Assembly (NCBI GenBank): GCA_039024915.1
Contig: JBCCPK010000005.1
Span: 310,001 to 374,000 of the forward strand
Reading direction: 5' to 3'
Source: Pseudomonadota bacterium
GTDB lineage: Bacteria > Pseudomonadota > Alphaproteobacteria > Rhizobiales > MH13
Length of the DNA: 64,000 bases
The translations under genes and the position numbers were made by a program. Position 1 is the first letter of the stretch, and each line of letters starts with the position of its first letter. The notes below the pieces were generated by a model. The model saw only the letters and a list, made by a program, of their open reading frames with translations. It had not been told where the DNA came from and did no database searches. Positions 40,118 to 48,077 of the stretch are shown here, one piece after another.

Positions 40118-40879
40118 TCACCCCATCTGCCCCATCAGCCAAAAGCCTGCAGGAACCGGCGCTACGGCAACGCACACGGTGGCGATGAATGCCACGGGGC
40201 TGACAACCCGGCTCATGCCAGCGGCAAGGGCGATCCCGCCACCTCCGCCGACGAGTGTGCTACCGGGCGCGTTGATGATAAGACCGAGCGCGACGCAACG
40301 ATAGCGCCATAGCGGTGCCAGCCAGCGAACATGCGCGGTACCCTCAAATGACAAGCGGCAAGCCGTGGCCTCGTCGGAGGTTGCGAGCTTTTCGGCAATT
40401 CGTGCGGCCTTCTGGAGACCGCAACCGCGTAGGAACGTGGTAAGCGTTGCCGTCGGGACGGCCCGTCCGGTCATGTACGACACGGTCATACCGCCGACCG
40501 TTGCGCCATAGACCGCCGGGGCGACATCAGAACCGAGCAAGACAAGCAGCAACAGTCCAAGCTCTGCGCCCGGCACAAACGGGATGGCGAGCAGGAGCAT
40601 GTAGGCAAGCAAAACAATCAGCAGCATCGGGTGCGCCATCAGGAACGCGGCGGCGTTTTCCTGCATCTCGATGAAGCTCGCCAGCAGGTCGATCGCGTGA
40701 TGACCCGAAAAAAGCACCGCAGCGGCGATGGCTGCCAAGGCGAGAGCAAGCGCAAGCCCCTTGCCGGACGGGCGGCTATCGCCTGGGCCGCTCCGACCAT
40801 CCTTGGCGTCTGTGCTGGCCTTTGCCCTTGCCGACCCGTTGGACCGCGTGCTGTCCGATGAACTCATTGAAAAGATCAT
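40118..40879 (-). CDS. VTT/DedA-like (SNARE-associated) membrane protein
   Basis: Membrane protein of 253 residues with a Ser/Ala-rich cytoplasmic N-terminus of about 45 residues, then hydrophobic segments [49 protein letters not shown] and a C-terminal pair. [29 protein letters not shown] resembles the conserved re-entrant region of VTT-domain (DedA/TVP38) proteins, some of which move phospholipid carriers. The match is partial and no catalytic role can be named. The start is the ATG with an AGGGCG upstream. It reads toward the small-RNA terminator and away from ahcY. Confidence 0.65.
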   Translation of the reverse strand: MIFSMSSSDSTRSNGSARAKASTDAKDGRSGPGDSRPSGKGLALALALAAIAAAVLFSGHHAIDLLASFIEMQENAAAFLMAHPMLLIVLLAYMLLLAIPFVPGAELGLLLLVLLGSDVAPAVYGATVGGMTVSYMTGRAVPTATLTTFLRGCGLQKAARIAEKLATSDEATACRLSFEGTAHVRWLAPLWRYRCVALGLIINAPGSTLVGGGGGIALAAGMSRVVSPVAFIATVCVAVAPVPAGFWLMGQMG

Positions 40880-40988
40880 GCGCCCTGCCTCCATTTCCTG
40901 CAGGATGCGAGCGTGGGCAATGTGAGGCTGTGTTGCGGGTCACAAAACCGCCGCAACGCCCGTAAGTTGTCCCTCCATGATCATCGAC

Positions 40989-41004
40989 ATAAAGATATCT
41001 TTAT
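40989..41004. promoter_or_regulatory. Perfect 16-bp palindrome upstream of ahcY, candidate methionine-cycle operator
   Basis: ATAAAGATATCTTTAT is a perfect dyad about 185 bp before the ahcY start, in an otherwise GC-rich 309-bp gap (40880-41188) without genes. ArsR-type SAH/SAM-responsive regulators such as SahR control ahcY and methionine genes in proteobacteria and use short AT-rich palindromes of this general form; assignment here is inference. Nothing else was recognised in the gap, and no SAH or SAM riboswitch. Confidence 0.6.
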
Positions 41005-41188
41005 ATCCGCATTGCATCCGTCGAGCGTCAGTGCTACGGAGCGAGCAGGATCGGCGCATGCGCAAGGCTGCCCCGCCGGTCAAACCGTTTCGCAGACCGC
41101 GCAGCCCTGCCTTTCGAACACTGACATCCGGATTGTTAGGCGAGCCGCGGCTTCCAGAACATGCCAAGGAACCCTCAAAGGAACCCCT

Positions 41189-42580
41189 ATGACCGATTAC
41201 GTCGTCGCCGATATCAACCTGGCCGATTGGGGCCGTACAGAGCTCGATATCGCCGAAACCGAAATGCCGGGCCTGATGGCCTGCCGCGATGAGTACGCTG
41301 ACGCCAAGCCGCTCAAAGGCGCGCGCATCTCCGGCTCGCTTCACATGACCATCCAGACTGCGGTTTTGATCGAAACGCTTGTTGCGCTTGGTGCCGAAGT
41401 CCGCTGGGCCTCATGCAACATCTTTTCGACCCAGGATCACGCAGCCGCCGCCATTGCTGCCAAGGGCATCCCCGTCTTTGCCAAGAAAGGCGAGTCGCTC
41501 GAGGAATATTGGGATTATTGTGACCGCATCCTCGACTGGGGTAATGGCGAAACCTGCAACATGATCCTCGACGATGGCGGCGATGCCACCATGCTGGTTC
41601 TGCTTGGTTCCAAGGCCGAAACAGATCCTTCGGTGCTTGATAATCCGGGTAGTGAAGAGGAGGAATTCCTTTTCGCGCAGATCAAGAAGCGCCTCGCCAA
41701 GGAGCCGGGCTTCTACTCCAAATGTAAGGCAAACATCAAAGGCGTCTCCGAAGAGACCACCACCGGTGTCATGCGCCTTTATCAGTTGCAGGAGCGCGGT
41801 GAACTGCCGTTCCCGGCCATCAACGTCAACGACTCGGTCACCAAGTCGAAATTCGACAATAAGTATGGCTGCCGAGAAAGCCTCGTGGATGCGATCCGCC
41901 GCGGTACCGATGTGATGCTTGCCGGCAAGGTTGCCATCGTGTGTGGTTATGGCGATGTCGGCAAGGGGTCGGCAGATTCGCTTGCTGGCGCCGGTGCCCG
42001 TGTTCTGGTCACCGAGGTTGATCCGATCTGCGCCCTGCAGGCGGCCATGGACGGCTTCGAAGTCGTTACCATGGAAGATGCCGCCCCGCGGGCTGACATC
42101 GTGGTCACGGCGACCGGCAACAAGGACGTGCTGACGGTCGACCATATGCGCGACCTCAAGGACATGGCCATCGTCTGCAACATCGGCCACTTCGACAATG
42201 AGATTCAGGTCGCGGGCCTTAAGAACTTCAAATGGAAGAACGTCAAGCCGCAGGTCGACCTCATCGAGTTCCCCGATGAAAAGCGTATGATTCTGCTGTC
42301 CGAAGGTCGTCTGGTGAACCTTGGCAACGCAACAGGTCACCCATCCTTCGTTATGTCCGCAAGCTTCGCCAACCAGACGCTGGCGCAGATCGAGCTGTGG
42401 ACCCGCGGCGACCAGTACGAGAACAAGGTCTATGTCTTGCCCAAGCATCTCGATGAAAAAGTTGCCATGCTGCATCTGGGCAAACTCAACGCCGAGCTTA
42501 CCAAGCTCTCCGAGGAGCAGGCCGCTTATATCGGCGTCAGCCAAAAAGGTCCGTTCAAGGGCGAGGCTTACCGCTACTAA
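41189..42580 (+). CDS. ahcY: S-adenosylhomocysteine hydrolase
   Basis: NAD-dependent hydrolase that splits S-adenosylhomocysteine into homocysteine and adenosine, restarting the methyl cycle. The 463-residue product starts [55 protein letters not shown] and the NAD motif [32 protein letters not shown] mark the family, and the C-terminal [11 protein letters not shown] ending (Lys, Tyr contacting NAD) is intact. The frame is open 92 codons upstream, but the start is set by this N-terminus. Adenosine it releases could feed the adenosine kinase at 17379. Followed by a strong terminator. Confidence 0.97.
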   Translation: MTDYVVADINLADWGRTELDIAETEMPGLMACRDEYADAKPLKGARISGSLHMTIQTAVLIETLVALGAEVRWASCNIFSTQDHAAAAIAAKGIPVFAKKGESLEEYWDYCDRILDWGNGETCNMILDDGGDATMLVLLGSKAETDPSVLDNPGSEEEEFLFAQIKKRLAKEPGFYSKCKANIKGVSEETTTGVMRLYQLQERGELPFPAINVNDSVTKSKFDNKYGCRESLVDAIRRGTDVMLAGKVAIVCGYGDVGKGSADSLAGAGARVLVTEVDPICALQAAMDGFEVVTMEDAAPRADIVVTATGNKDVLTVDHMRDLKDMAIVCNIGHFDNEIQVAGLKNFKWKNVKPQVDLIEFPDEKRMILLSEGRLVNLGNATGHPSFVMSASFANQTLAQIELWTRGDQYENKVYVLPKHLDEKVAMLHLGKLNAELTKLSEEQAAYIGVSQKGPFKGEAYRY

Positions 42581-42617
42581 AGCTGCGGCTTTGCCCAGAT
42601 ATTGAGGCCCAAGACGA

Positions 42618-42650
42618 GGGCGGCCACGAAATGTCGTGGGCGCCCTTTTT
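42618..42650 (+). terminator. Rho-independent terminator of ahcY
   Basis: A 12-bp stem with one mismatch (GGGCGGCCACGA/TCGTGGGCGCCC) and a 4-nt loop is followed by TTTTTG. It lies about 40 bp after the ahcY stop and separates ahcY from divL. Confidence 0.9.
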
Positions 42651-43039
42651 GTCTTTCTGAAGCCTCGACGGAGGATTGCCACTGGCACGATATGACAAGG
42701 AAGGCGCTGCGCGGTCCTTTACCATCCACTGTCCTCAAAATGCTGTGTGACTTTTGAATCAGCATTCTCAATGTTGCCGTTTCGTTCACTTTCATCGCGA
42801 CTCCGCGTCCCTCTATGGTGCCGGTGATTCGGTGCGCCGGTCCCGCGTATTCGGGCCGCCACCCTCAGCGCTCGCTCGCGCTGTGCTCCGCCGCTTCCCA
42901 TCTGCGTCTTGCGTGGGTTCGGGAAAGCGGCAGTTTCAACGTTTCAAGTGCGTCATTGTTCGGCCCCACTGTCCTCGCTTGTGGATGAGGCGGAGCCGCG
43001 GGAATCAACACGAGTTTGGGCGGGCAGGAGCATGTGCAC
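42651..43039. other. ahcY-divL intergenic region with four GANTC sites
   Basis: 389 bp without a believable gene. It holds GANTC sites at 42756, 42799, 42826 and 43002, the target of the CcrM methylase, and one near-match to a DnaA box (TCATCCACA on the minus strand, 42980-42988). No promoter consensus is obvious. Confidence 0.5.
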
Positions 43040-45652
43040 GTGACGGAGCGGTATGGCGCACATGAACGGCCTTGCGACTACACGCTGAAACCGGGCGTGT
43101 CTGCTGCCTCCGGGCCACGCGCTGTTTCGCTCCTCAGCTTCCCGTTCAAGCCTGCCTTTGCAAGCGCCGGGCTTGTGTTGGGGACCGCGAGCGCTCACGC
43201 CCAGACGGCGTTGCCCGCTCAAGCATCGGTACAGGGTCTTATCGATGGCGTATCGGCACCAACACTGATTGTCGCCTCCTCCGTTGTGGCCGGTGTTTGC
43301 ATGGTCGCGCTGACGGGCATGGTCCTTGCGCTTGCGGCGCTGCGCAGGCTGACCCGTAAGACCGCGGACGTTCAGCAGGCAGCAAGTGTCTTGCGCAACG
43401 ACCTCGACTTGGCAGAAGCAATGGTGGAAACGTCCGGCGATGGTCTGCTGGAACTCGTGGACGATGGCGCGCTGCGCGTTGTGCACGGTCCGGTCGATCG
43501 CACCGCGCTTCCGGCCGACCCTGCCGTTCTGCGTGATTTCTCCCGCTGGATCGAGCCCGCGGACGGCCGAGCCTTGCGGGATGCTATCGCCGAACTTCGC
43601 GGTTCGGGCAAAGGTTTCAGCACTGACGCGCGGACCCTGTCAGGAACATTAATCCACGCCGAAGGGCGGCCCGTCGGAGCGCGGCTTGTTGTGCGGTTGC
43701 GCGATCTTTCGCGGCTCCAGCGTGACTTTGCGGAGGCGCTGCATCTGAGCGCCAATCTTGAGGCGGAAAGCCAGCGGCTCAAGCAGCTTCTGAACGCGGT
43801 TGATTTTCCCATATGGACGGCAGATGCGTCCGGGCTTGTTTCCTGGTCTAACGAGGCCTTCAAGGCTCGTGGCGCAGGCACCGATGGCAATTCAAGCGGC
43901 TTGGTCAAGGCGCATGCGGTCGTCGGCCAACAGGCGCAATGGTCAGATGTCGAGGCGATGCATGCCGACGGGCAGGCCCTTGTTCAAATCACCCCGCCTG
44001 TCCCCGGCGGTCGCGACGAATTGGGTGATGTCGAACCGGCGGGCGATCAGCTTGTTCATCTTCGCCTCGACGGTGGTGACGGCAGCGTTCTGACCGCTGG
44101 CTTCGCGCGGCCCGTCTCCGAGAAAGCGCGCTTTGAGACTGCCCTTGAGCAGGTTCACCGCAATCAAGCGCAGATCCTCAACACGATGCGCACAGCCGTC
44201 ATTGGGTTTTCAGCGGAAAGGCATGTCAGTTTCTACAATGAAGCCTTTGCGCAGCTGTTCGGCTTCCAGCGTCGCGTTCTCGACGAGAAACCCCATGAAT
44301 CCACCGTTCTTACCTACATCAAGTCCACCCGCCAGATGCCCGAAAGTGGCCACCATCGCGGCTGGCGAGACCCGTTTGCGGCGGTGTATCGTGCGGAGAG
44401 GCCGCTTACGGAGGACTGGGAACTGCACGATGGCCGCTATCTGCGCGTCATCCTTGCCCCCAGCGGTGACGGCGGTGCGATCTGGCTGTTTGAAAATGAA
44501 ACTGAAAAGTATGATCTGACCAGCCGTTTCGCCGCTGAAACGCAAGCAAGAAAAGCCTCGCTCGAGGCGTTGCGTGAGGGCGTTGCGGTGTTTGGCTCCG
44601 ACGGGTGCCTTCAGCTCATCAATCCCGCATTCGGCGCGCTTTGGAGCTTGTCGGACGGAGAAATGGCGGTTGGTAGCCATGCCAAGGTCACGACGACGCC
44701 GATCCGTGAGGCTGTGCGTGATCGCCATGTCGTCGACCGGATCGTCGGGATGATCGGCTCGCTGGGTCATGCGCGCGAAGAGTTCTCAACGCGTATGCAG
44801 CTCACCGATGATCGTGTTGTTGATCTGCTGGTCACGCCATTGCCGGGCGGTGCAACCATGCTGACCGCTGATGATGTGACCGCAGCGATTGCCGTTGAGG
44901 ACACGCTGCGCGAATCAAATGCTGCGCTTGAGGAAGCCGCCCGGATCAAGACCGCTTTCATCAAGCATGTCTCCTACGAGCTTCGGTCGCCGCTGACCCC
45001 GATTGTTGGGTTCACCGAACTTCTTCTGACCCCTGATACCGGGCCACTGAACGAGCGTCAGAGTGAGTATCTGGGCTACGTCCGGGCGTCGACCAACACG
45101 CTCAAGGTGCTTGTTGATTCGATCCTCGATCTCGCAACCGTTGACGCGGGCATGTTGGCGCTGTCGTTCGACAAGGTCGATCCTGATGCGTTGATCGATG
45201 AAGCCATGGCAGGCATTGAGACGCGCATCTCCGATGGCCGTATGCACGTTGACCGCAAGCTTGATCCCTCGGTGCCACACCTTATGGGTGACCGGACACG
45301 TTTGCGCCAGGTGCTGTACAACCTGATGTCCAACGCGATCAGCTTTTCCAAACCTGGCAGCGGTATCCGTGTGCGCACGCGCGCGCTGGCGCGTGAAGAT
45401 GGGCAGTGGATCGAGTTGTTGGTGATCGATCACGGCCCGGGCATGAACGCCAAGCAAGCCGCGGCAGCGTTTGAGCCTTTCGAGACCGGCAGCAACCGTC
45501 ATGGAACCGGAGCCGGGCTGGGGCTGACCTTGTCGCGCGCTCTCGTCGAGCTTCACGGTGGTTCCGTGGAGTTGTGGTCTCGCGAAGGCCTGGGCACCGT
45601 CGTGCGGTGTCTTCTGCCCGGTCCCGCGCGGGTCAAGAGCGCCGCCGAATAG
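43040..45652 (+). CDS. divL: DivL-type histidine-kinase-like cell-cycle protein with Tyr in place of the phospho-His
   Basis: Membrane sensor protein of about 870 residues with histidine-kinase architecture. Two hydrophobic stretches (AFASAGLVLGTASA, then LIVASSVVAGVCMVALTGMVLALAAL at about 75-100) precede PAS-like modules and a C-terminal kinase core. The H-box reads FIKHVSYELRSPLTPIVGF: the phospho-acceptor His of the SHELRTPL consensus is Tyr (residue 646). ATPase boxes are present: NLMSNAISFSKPG, VIDHGPGMN, GTGAGLGLTLSRALVELHGG. This Tyr, the length and the place between ahcY and tsaE match DivL, which steers the CckA-CtrA relay through DivK. Start chosen at a GTG 9 bp after AGGAG. Confidence 0.9.
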   Translation: MTERYGAHERPCDYTLKPGVSAASGPRAVSLLSFPFKPAFASAGLVLGTASAHAQTALPAQASVQGLIDGVSAPTLIVASSVVAGVCMVALTGMVLALAALRRLTRKTADVQQAASVLRNDLDLAEAMVETSGDGLLELVDDGALRVVHGPVDRTALPADPAVLRDFSRWIEPADGRALRDAIAELRGSGKGFSTDARTLSGTLIHAEGRPVGARLVVRLRDLSRLQRDFAEALHLSANLEAESQRLKQLLNAVDFPIWTADASGLVSWSNEAFKARGAGTDGNSSGLVKAHAVVGQQAQWSDVEAMHADGQALVQITPPVPGGRDELGDVEPAGDQLVHLRLDGGDGSVLTAGFARPVSEKARFETALEQVHRNQAQILNTMRTAVIGFSAERHVSFYNEAFAQLFGFQRRVLDEKPHESTVLTYIKSTRQMPESGHHRGWRDPFAAVYRAERPLTEDWELHDGRYLRVILAPSGDGGAIWLFENETEKYDLTSRFAAETQARKASLEALREGVAVFGSDGCLQLINPAFGALWSLSDGEMAVGSHAKVTTTPIREAVRDRHVVDRIVGMIGSLGHAREEFSTRMQLTDDRVVDLLVTPLPGGATMLTADDVTAAIAVEDTLRESNAALEEAARIKTAFIKHVSYELRSPLTPIVGFTELLLTPDTGPLNERQSEYLGYVRASTNTLKVLVDSILDLATVDAGMLALSFDKVDPDALIDEAMAGIETRISDGRMHVDRKLDPSVPHLMGDRTRLRQVLYNLMSNAISFSKPGSGIRVRTRALAREDGQWIELLVIDHGPGMNAKQAAAAFEPFETGSNRHGTGAGLGLTLSRALVELHGGSVELWSREGLGTVVRCLLPGPARVKSAAE

Positions 45653-45665
45653 GGCAGGCGAGTTG

Positions 45666-47321
45666 ATGCTGTCTGTAGCTGATCGTCCACGCTTTGAATT
45701 TGACCTGCCAGACGAAGGCGCGACGGAGCGTTTCGCGCAGGATATGGCCATGGTGGCAAAGCCGGGCTGGACCATCGCCCTGCATGGCGACCTTGGGGTC
45801 GGAAAAACCAGCTTCGCCCGTGCCTTCATCCGATCGCTGGCGCGCGACCCGGTCCTGGAGGTCCCCTCGCCAACCTATACGCTGGTTCAGCCCTATTCCG
45901 AGCCCGTACCCTCCGTCATCCATGCAGACCTTTATCGTCTCAGTGATCCCTCCGAACTGCAGGAACTGGGTCTTGATGACCCGGATGATCCTGCCATTCG
46001 GCTTATCGAGTGGCCGGATCGCGCAGGGGACGACGCGTTTGTCGGCGCACTGCACCTGACACTGTCCATTTCGCCATCCGGTGGCAGACTGGCGCGTCTT
46101 CATGGTCCTGATCCCATGCTCGAGGCGTTGGCGCATTCCGCCCGTGTCCGGGCTTTTCTCGACGGTTCAGGCTACGCCCATGCTGACCGCGTTCGGCTTG
46201 CGGGGGACGCATCCGCCCGACGCTATGAATGCCTTGGTTGGACGCCAGACGCACCAATCGTGATGGACGCGCCGCGGCGCCCTGACGGGCCACCGGTCAG
46301 GGTCGATCTCGGTCCGGCGGGCATTGTCGAAAAGCCTTACAGCCAACTTGTTCATCTCGCCGAGGACGTGGACGCATTCATTGCAGTCGGAACCGCCCTT
46401 CGCGCTAACGGTCTGGCCGCACCCGCCATCCACGCTGCGGACCGCGATCACGGTCTGCTGGTCATCGAGAACCTTGGCAGCGACGGCGTTCTTGATTCCG
46501 ACGGTAAGCCCATTGCCGAGCGCTATTGTGCTGCTGCCGATGCGCTCGCCGAGATGCATGCAAAGGACTGGCACGCTGAACTGCCGATCTCGACCGATGC
46601 GTGGCCCGGCCATGACGGTTCCAATTCGCGACAAAAACCCGGACGAGGGCTCGATGGGTCGGCCATAAGGGCGGACGTGTCGAAACCGCACCAAAAAGGC
46701 GACTGGCATACCGTGCACGCCTACGACACGGAGGTATTTCTGACCGAGATATCGCTGTGCCCCGACTGGTACATCCGGCACCGTGCCAGCGCAGGCGCAC
46801 CGATCGAAGCTTTTGATCGCCATGCGTTTTTTGCATCGTGGCAGGCGCTTCTCGACCCCCTCGAAACGGCGCAAAGAACGCTGGTTCTCCGCGATTACCA
46901 CTCGCCCAACATCATCTGGCGTGGTGAACAAGAGGGCGTTTCCTGTATTGGTATCATCGACCACCAGGACGCTTTGATGGGTCCGCCAGCTTATGACCTT
47001 GCCTCCCTGATCCATGACGCACGGGTCACCATAAGCCCAGCACTGCAGGACACTATGTTGTCTCACTACAGGACAATGCGGCAAGCGCTTGAGCATGGGT
47101 TTGATGAAACAGCTTTGAGACAATCCCTCGCGCTCATGCAGGCCCAGCGCGGAACCAAGATTTTGGGAATCTTTGCTCGACTGAATGAGCGCGACGGCAA
47201 ACCGCAATATCTGGCGCATCTGCCGCGCATCGAAACCTATCTGCGACAAGCGCTTACCCATCCAGCCCTTGCGCCCTTGCGCCCGCATTATGAAGCGCTT
47301 CTGCCCGGCGACGTTGATTAA
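45666..47321 (+). CDS. tsaE: TsaE tRNA-modification ATPase fused to AmgK-type sugar kinase
   Basis: Two-domain protein of 551 residues. Residues 1-150 are TsaE, the ATPase that supports N6-threonylcarbamoyladenosine formation on tRNA (Walker A GDLGVGKTS, SPTYTLVQPY, IEWPDRAGD). Residues 170-551 are a phosphotransferase with the aminoglycoside-kinase fold: catalytic LRDYHSPNIIWR and GIIDHQDALMGPPAYDLASLIHDAR, as in AmgK, the N-acetylmuramate/N-acetylglucosamine anomeric kinase. The next gene is MurU-like, giving the AmgK-MurU recycling pair. The start ATG lies 13 bp after divL; the stop overlaps murU by one base (TAATG). Confidence 0.93.
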   Translation: MLSVADRPRFEFDLPDEGATERFAQDMAMVAKPGWTIALHGDLGVGKTSFARAFIRSLARDPVLEVPSPTYTLVQPYSEPVPSVIHADLYRLSDPSELQELGLDDPDDPAIRLIEWPDRAGDDAFVGALHLTLSISPSGGRLARLHGPDPMLEALAHSARVRAFLDGSGYAHADRVRLAGDASARRYECLGWTPDAPIVMDAPRRPDGPPVRVDLGPAGIVEKPYSQLVHLAEDVDAFIAVGTALRANGLAAPAIHAADRDHGLLVIENLGSDGVLDSDGKPIAERYCAAADALAEMHAKDWHAELPISTDAWPGHDGSNSRQKPGRGLDGSAIRADVSKPHQKGDWHTVHAYDTEVFLTEISLCPDWYIRHRASAGAPIEAFDRHAFFASWQALLDPLETAQRTLVLRDYHSPNIIWRGEQEGVSCIGIIDHQDALMGPPAYDLASLIHDARVTISPALQDTMLSHYRTMRQALEHGFDETALRQSLALMQAQRGTKILGIFARLNERDGKPQYLAHLPRIETYLRQALTHPALAPLRPHYEALLPGDVD

Positions 47322-48055
47322 TGTCCAGCCAGACCATGCCGCCTGTGATGGTTCTTGCAGCGGGTTTGGGAACCCGCATGCGCCCTTTAACCGACACAAT
47401 CCCGAAGCCTTTGGTTCGCGTGGGTAACCAGACCATGCTTGACCGTGTGCTTGATACGTTTGCGGATGCTGGCGTAACGCGAGCGGTCATCAACACCCAT
47501 CATCTGCCTGACCAGATTGAAGAACACATTGCGCGGCGTCCCGCGCCCCCGACCGTGGCGATCTCTACCGAAATCAGCGAACGCCTTGAGACCGGCGGCG
47601 GCGTCAAGCGAGCGCTGCCCCTTTTGCGGAAGCATGGCGATGTCTTTTTTACCACCAACGCCGATAGCTTCTGGGTCGGAGACGCAACCGCTTTGCGGCG
47701 GCTCCATGACACCTACGATCCCACACGCATGGACCTTCTGCTCCTGCTCTCCCGGCGCGAGCAATCCATCGGATTAGGCGGGCACCCCGGCGATTTTACG
47801 ATGGATGATGAAGGGCTGCTGAGACGCCGGTCGGAGGCTCCCGCGCCCTACAACTACACCGGAACGGCCATCATGCGCGCCGATCTGTTCGAGGGCACGC
47901 CGGATACGGCGTTCTCTCTCAACCTGCTGTTCGACCGCGCCCTCGAACGGAAGCGGCTTTTCGGCCTGCTTCTTGAAGGCTTATGGCTGACCGTTGGAAC
48001 AGCCGAAGCCATTGAAACAGCTGAACTGGCGCTCGCGAAGGCTGGACACTGGTAA
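47321..48055 (+). CDS. murU: MurU-like nucleotidyltransferase
   Basis: Nucleotidyltransferase of 244 residues with the signature VLAAGLGTRMRPLTDTIPKPLVRVGN, the sugar-pocket ETGGGVKRALPLL and metal-binding TTNADSFW segments, and a C-terminal GLWLTVGTAEAIETAE. MurU turns N-acetylmuramate 1-phosphate into UDP-MurNAc, bypassing MurA (the fosfomycin target) in peptidoglycan recycling. Overlap of one base with the TsaE-AmgK gene implies coupled translation and supports this role over other sugar-1-phosphate transferases. Confidence 0.85.
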   Translation: MSSQTMPPVMVLAAGLGTRMRPLTDTIPKPLVRVGNQTMLDRVLDTFADAGVTRAVINTHHLPDQIEEHIARRPAPPTVAISTEISERLETGGGVKRALPLLRKHGDVFFTTNADSFWVGDATALRRLHDTYDPTRMDLLLLLSRREQSIGLGGHPGDFTMDDEGLLRRRSEAPAPYNYTGTAIMRADLFEGTPDTAFSLNLLFDRALERKRLFGLLLEGLWLTVGTAEAIETAELALAKAGHW

Positions 48056-48077
48056 CGTCGCCCGCCACCCTGCAGCT

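Noticed and set aside
41005-41188. SAH or SAM riboswitch before ahcY
   Set aside because: No conserved core of either class could be recognised; the palindrome explains regulation more simply.
41411-42688. 425-codon frame antisense to ahcY
   Set aside because: Shadow frame of a conserved enzyme at high GC content.
46167-47399. 410-codon frame antisense to the TsaE-AmgK gene
   Set aside because: No family resemblance; opposite frame is certain.
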